Source of the DNA: Thermoplasmatota archaeon | GTDB taxonomy: Archaea; Thermoplasmatota; Penumbrarchaeia; Penumbrarchaeales; Penumbrarchaeaceae | Direction of reading: 5' to 3' | DNA: 8,929 nucleotides | Assembly: GCA_016929175.1 (NCBI GenBank) | Contig: JAFGJI010000278.1 | Location: 1-8,929, forward strand | Shown: piece after piece, positions 8,501-8,929 of the stretch | Position numbering within the stretch: position 1 is the stretch's first letter | Layout of the letters: the number at the start of each line of letters is the position of its first letter | The notes under the pieces: model-generated | Told to the model about the DNA's origin: nothing | Databases searched by the model: none | What the model saw: only the letters and a program-made list of their open reading frames with translations | Translations under genes and position numbers: made by a program

Positions 8501-8929
8501 GTCCGGAACATCCTCGAGGAAGAGGGGGGAGATGCATATGATCCCCTCGATATCCTTGAGGTCGTTCTCCTGCAGCGAGGATGCCCCTTGGGGGAGATGT
8601 TGGGGGATGATCCCGAGTCTGTCCACAAGGGTATTGACAGCCTCATCGTCCCCGCCAATTACCAGTGCTTTTCTACCCTTGACAGGGCTGCTTCCCGGTT
8701 CAACCAATGGAGCCTCATCGGACTGCAATACCCATCGGTTGATCCTCTGCCTCAATTCCTCCTCGGTGAACTGCGGGACCTCGACCTTGATCTCCTCCTC
8801 CCTTACGGTCGTTGTTGCATCCCCGGAGGGATATATCCATCTGGATGCAACAAAGTCGATGATCTTCCTGAGAGTGTTGAGCTCGGAGAGGTTGATGGTA
8901 TCGTCCCTCGGGAGGCTGAAGTCCTCCCG
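5585..8929 (-). CDS. PfaA-like polyketide/PUFA synthase C-terminus: ACP-KR-DH-PPTase
   Basis: The gene enters from the window edge. The frame is open from 8929 to the TAG at 5587-5585, giving 1114 residues, so the TTG at 8755 is not the start. Residue numbers count from the edge. Residues 1-32 (NLSELNTLRKIIDFV) look like the last helix of an acyl carrier domain whose serine lies outside. Ketoreductase, about 82-550: a degenerate structural half (ITAMGGRFGLD) and a catalytic half with SGGGGGIT, HAAG, Lys427, Ser451, Tyr464 and Asn468 in TSVAGRFGNAGQVDYSSAND. A Pro/Glu-rich linker follows. Dehydratase, about 593-873, is a double hotdog with HSIRGTMVLP (His615); the second half has ECGFQ, with Glu793 where Asp is usual. 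Sfp-type phosphopantetheinyl transferase, about 894-1114, has GMDIE (1005-1009) and FSAKESYLK (1050-1058). These enzymes reduce and dehydrate ACP-bound beta-ketoacyl chains; the transferase would load the enzyme's own ACP. No enoylreductase or thioesterase follows. The product is unknown. KS and AT domains presumably lie upstream, outside the window. Confidence 0.92.
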   Translation of the reverse strand, partial: REDFSLPRDDTINLSELNTLRKIIDFVASRWIYPSGDATTTVREEEIKVEVPQFTEEELRQRINRWVLQSDEAPLVEPGSSPVKGRKALVIGGDDEAVNTLVDRLGIIPQHLPQGASSLQENDLKDIEGIICISPLFLEDVPDPADWDTSAETTAKLLFRVCKAMGKNLKEGGFLYSITAMGGRFGLDRDVNPFNGAVSGFTKAIGREYPDADVISFDVDRSMGTDRAVELLAAEVSHGEHPLEAGCDGEKRYLPAMRMVMPPSKADLELHDGMSILVSGGGGGITAEIMRGLAKRARLKFHIIDIAELLPDTEKLAALDEEGLSQKKEEIKRSLLEEGGKFTPVILEREFSRITRSIGVFQLMNELRSMGCEPHYHQSDIRDLASIARIAKENGPFDGIIHAAGIDQSKALMSKKEEDFDRVFDIKVRGAKAILDAVKNHPIRFFLTFTSVAGRFGNAGQVDYSSANDLLAKLRGVIHQYHPECRFRAVGWSAWAGVGMASRGAVKTLLEMGGITFIPVDDGVEYAISEIMRGNEREVYYSGSLGPMDKGDVLKWSEGIHPPSTEEVTAPEKQEAGTDPRGPAPLIDEIIENSGDRILVRRSLDGIRERFLPDHSIRGTMVLPGVMGMELFAETAALMRPEMEVVELRDIQFKKAVNVKTTLELYIEGSIIPDEEGKNLVNIRVYSILRSKKTDNEVKVEHYSGSVLMGSRSREFQEVSGHPIRPRHVLAQVLRQEIYNHLFHGERFQAMEGMEVLKDGELIGVYHPVPEDLMDPGTGWTNGDLLTAPMQTECGFQTAGAYVLDRFKLMALPTRVGSIEYYTDVHTADEGIAWVRFEGREDNTFKFDVDFIDQNGKITFSFRDYELKSMMPYDGELKGDHSVVFEEFISPNDAVRVFRIDLDAVAEDIEGYARYFDEEEWKGMASGKMTFKRRREHTMGRVAAKTAVSWYLATTRYKVVPVRSIRIMTEESGKPYAMIEGDRIEISISHSHRWAVCSVGDTAHGMDIELAEHRDISFVEEAFTGSEAELMEKKCREYEIGENMMQTLFFSAKESYLKRKGLGLSVDLRSVICTDVSRLPNKGGMSFEVLLKHDDDEYMVRAHVPSAYVLTVCV

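Noticed and set aside
8753..8755. TTG as the start of the synthase gene
   Set aside because: The frame stays open to the window edge, and the upstream codons encode a recognisable carrier-domain end, so the gene continues beyond the window.

Overview
The window looks like a chromosomal piece of an archaeon, most likely Thermoplasmatota or a relative. Three things suggest this. There is an archaeal-type AMP phosphorylase of exactly the usual 503 residues. The ribosome-binding sites are of the GGTGA/GGAGGTGA kind. At least one start looks nearly leaderless behind an AT-rich TATA-like box. By eye the base composition is in the low-to-mid 50s % G+C throughout, with AGG/AGA arginine and ATA isoleucine codons used freely. 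The lineage is an inference from gene content, not a database match.

Layout. Positions 3-422 (+) hold the 3' end of a TPR-like helical-repeat protein. Positions 496-1239 (+) encode a four-helix membrane protein of unknown function. These two face, tail to tail, a minus-strand block that fills the rest of the window. Read in its own direction, the block holds: the C-terminal 1114 residues of a modular polyketide/PUFA-synthase-like megaenzyme (8929 to 5585), iorA (5543 to 3579), iorB (3582 to 2968) and an AMP phosphorylase gene (2845 to 1334). The convergent gap 1240-1333 shows no gene and no clear terminator. No stretch over 300 bases lacks a gene. I saw no tRNA, rRNA, CRISPR array or insertion sequence.

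The main item is the megaenzyme. Its visible part reads: end of an acyl carrier domain, two-part ketoreductase with a complete K-S-Y-N set, double-hotdog dehydratase, and a built-in Sfp-type 4'-phosphopantetheinyl transferase at the very C-terminus. This is the order of the C-terminal half of PfaA-like or glycolipid-type iterative synthases with a PfaE-like activator fused on. Archaea generally lack ACP-dependent fatty-acid synthesis, so such a self-activating enzyme is unusual in this setting.

Indolepyruvate:ferredoxin oxidoreductase (IorAB) follows the megaenzyme with almost no gap. It makes aryl-acetyl-CoA thioesters from aryl pyruvates. A shared transcript is plausible, and a supply of acyl-CoA starters is an attractive but unproven link. 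AMP phosphorylase appears to have its own promoter and belongs to nucleotide salvage (AMP to ribose-1,5-bisphosphate), probably unrelated to the synthase.
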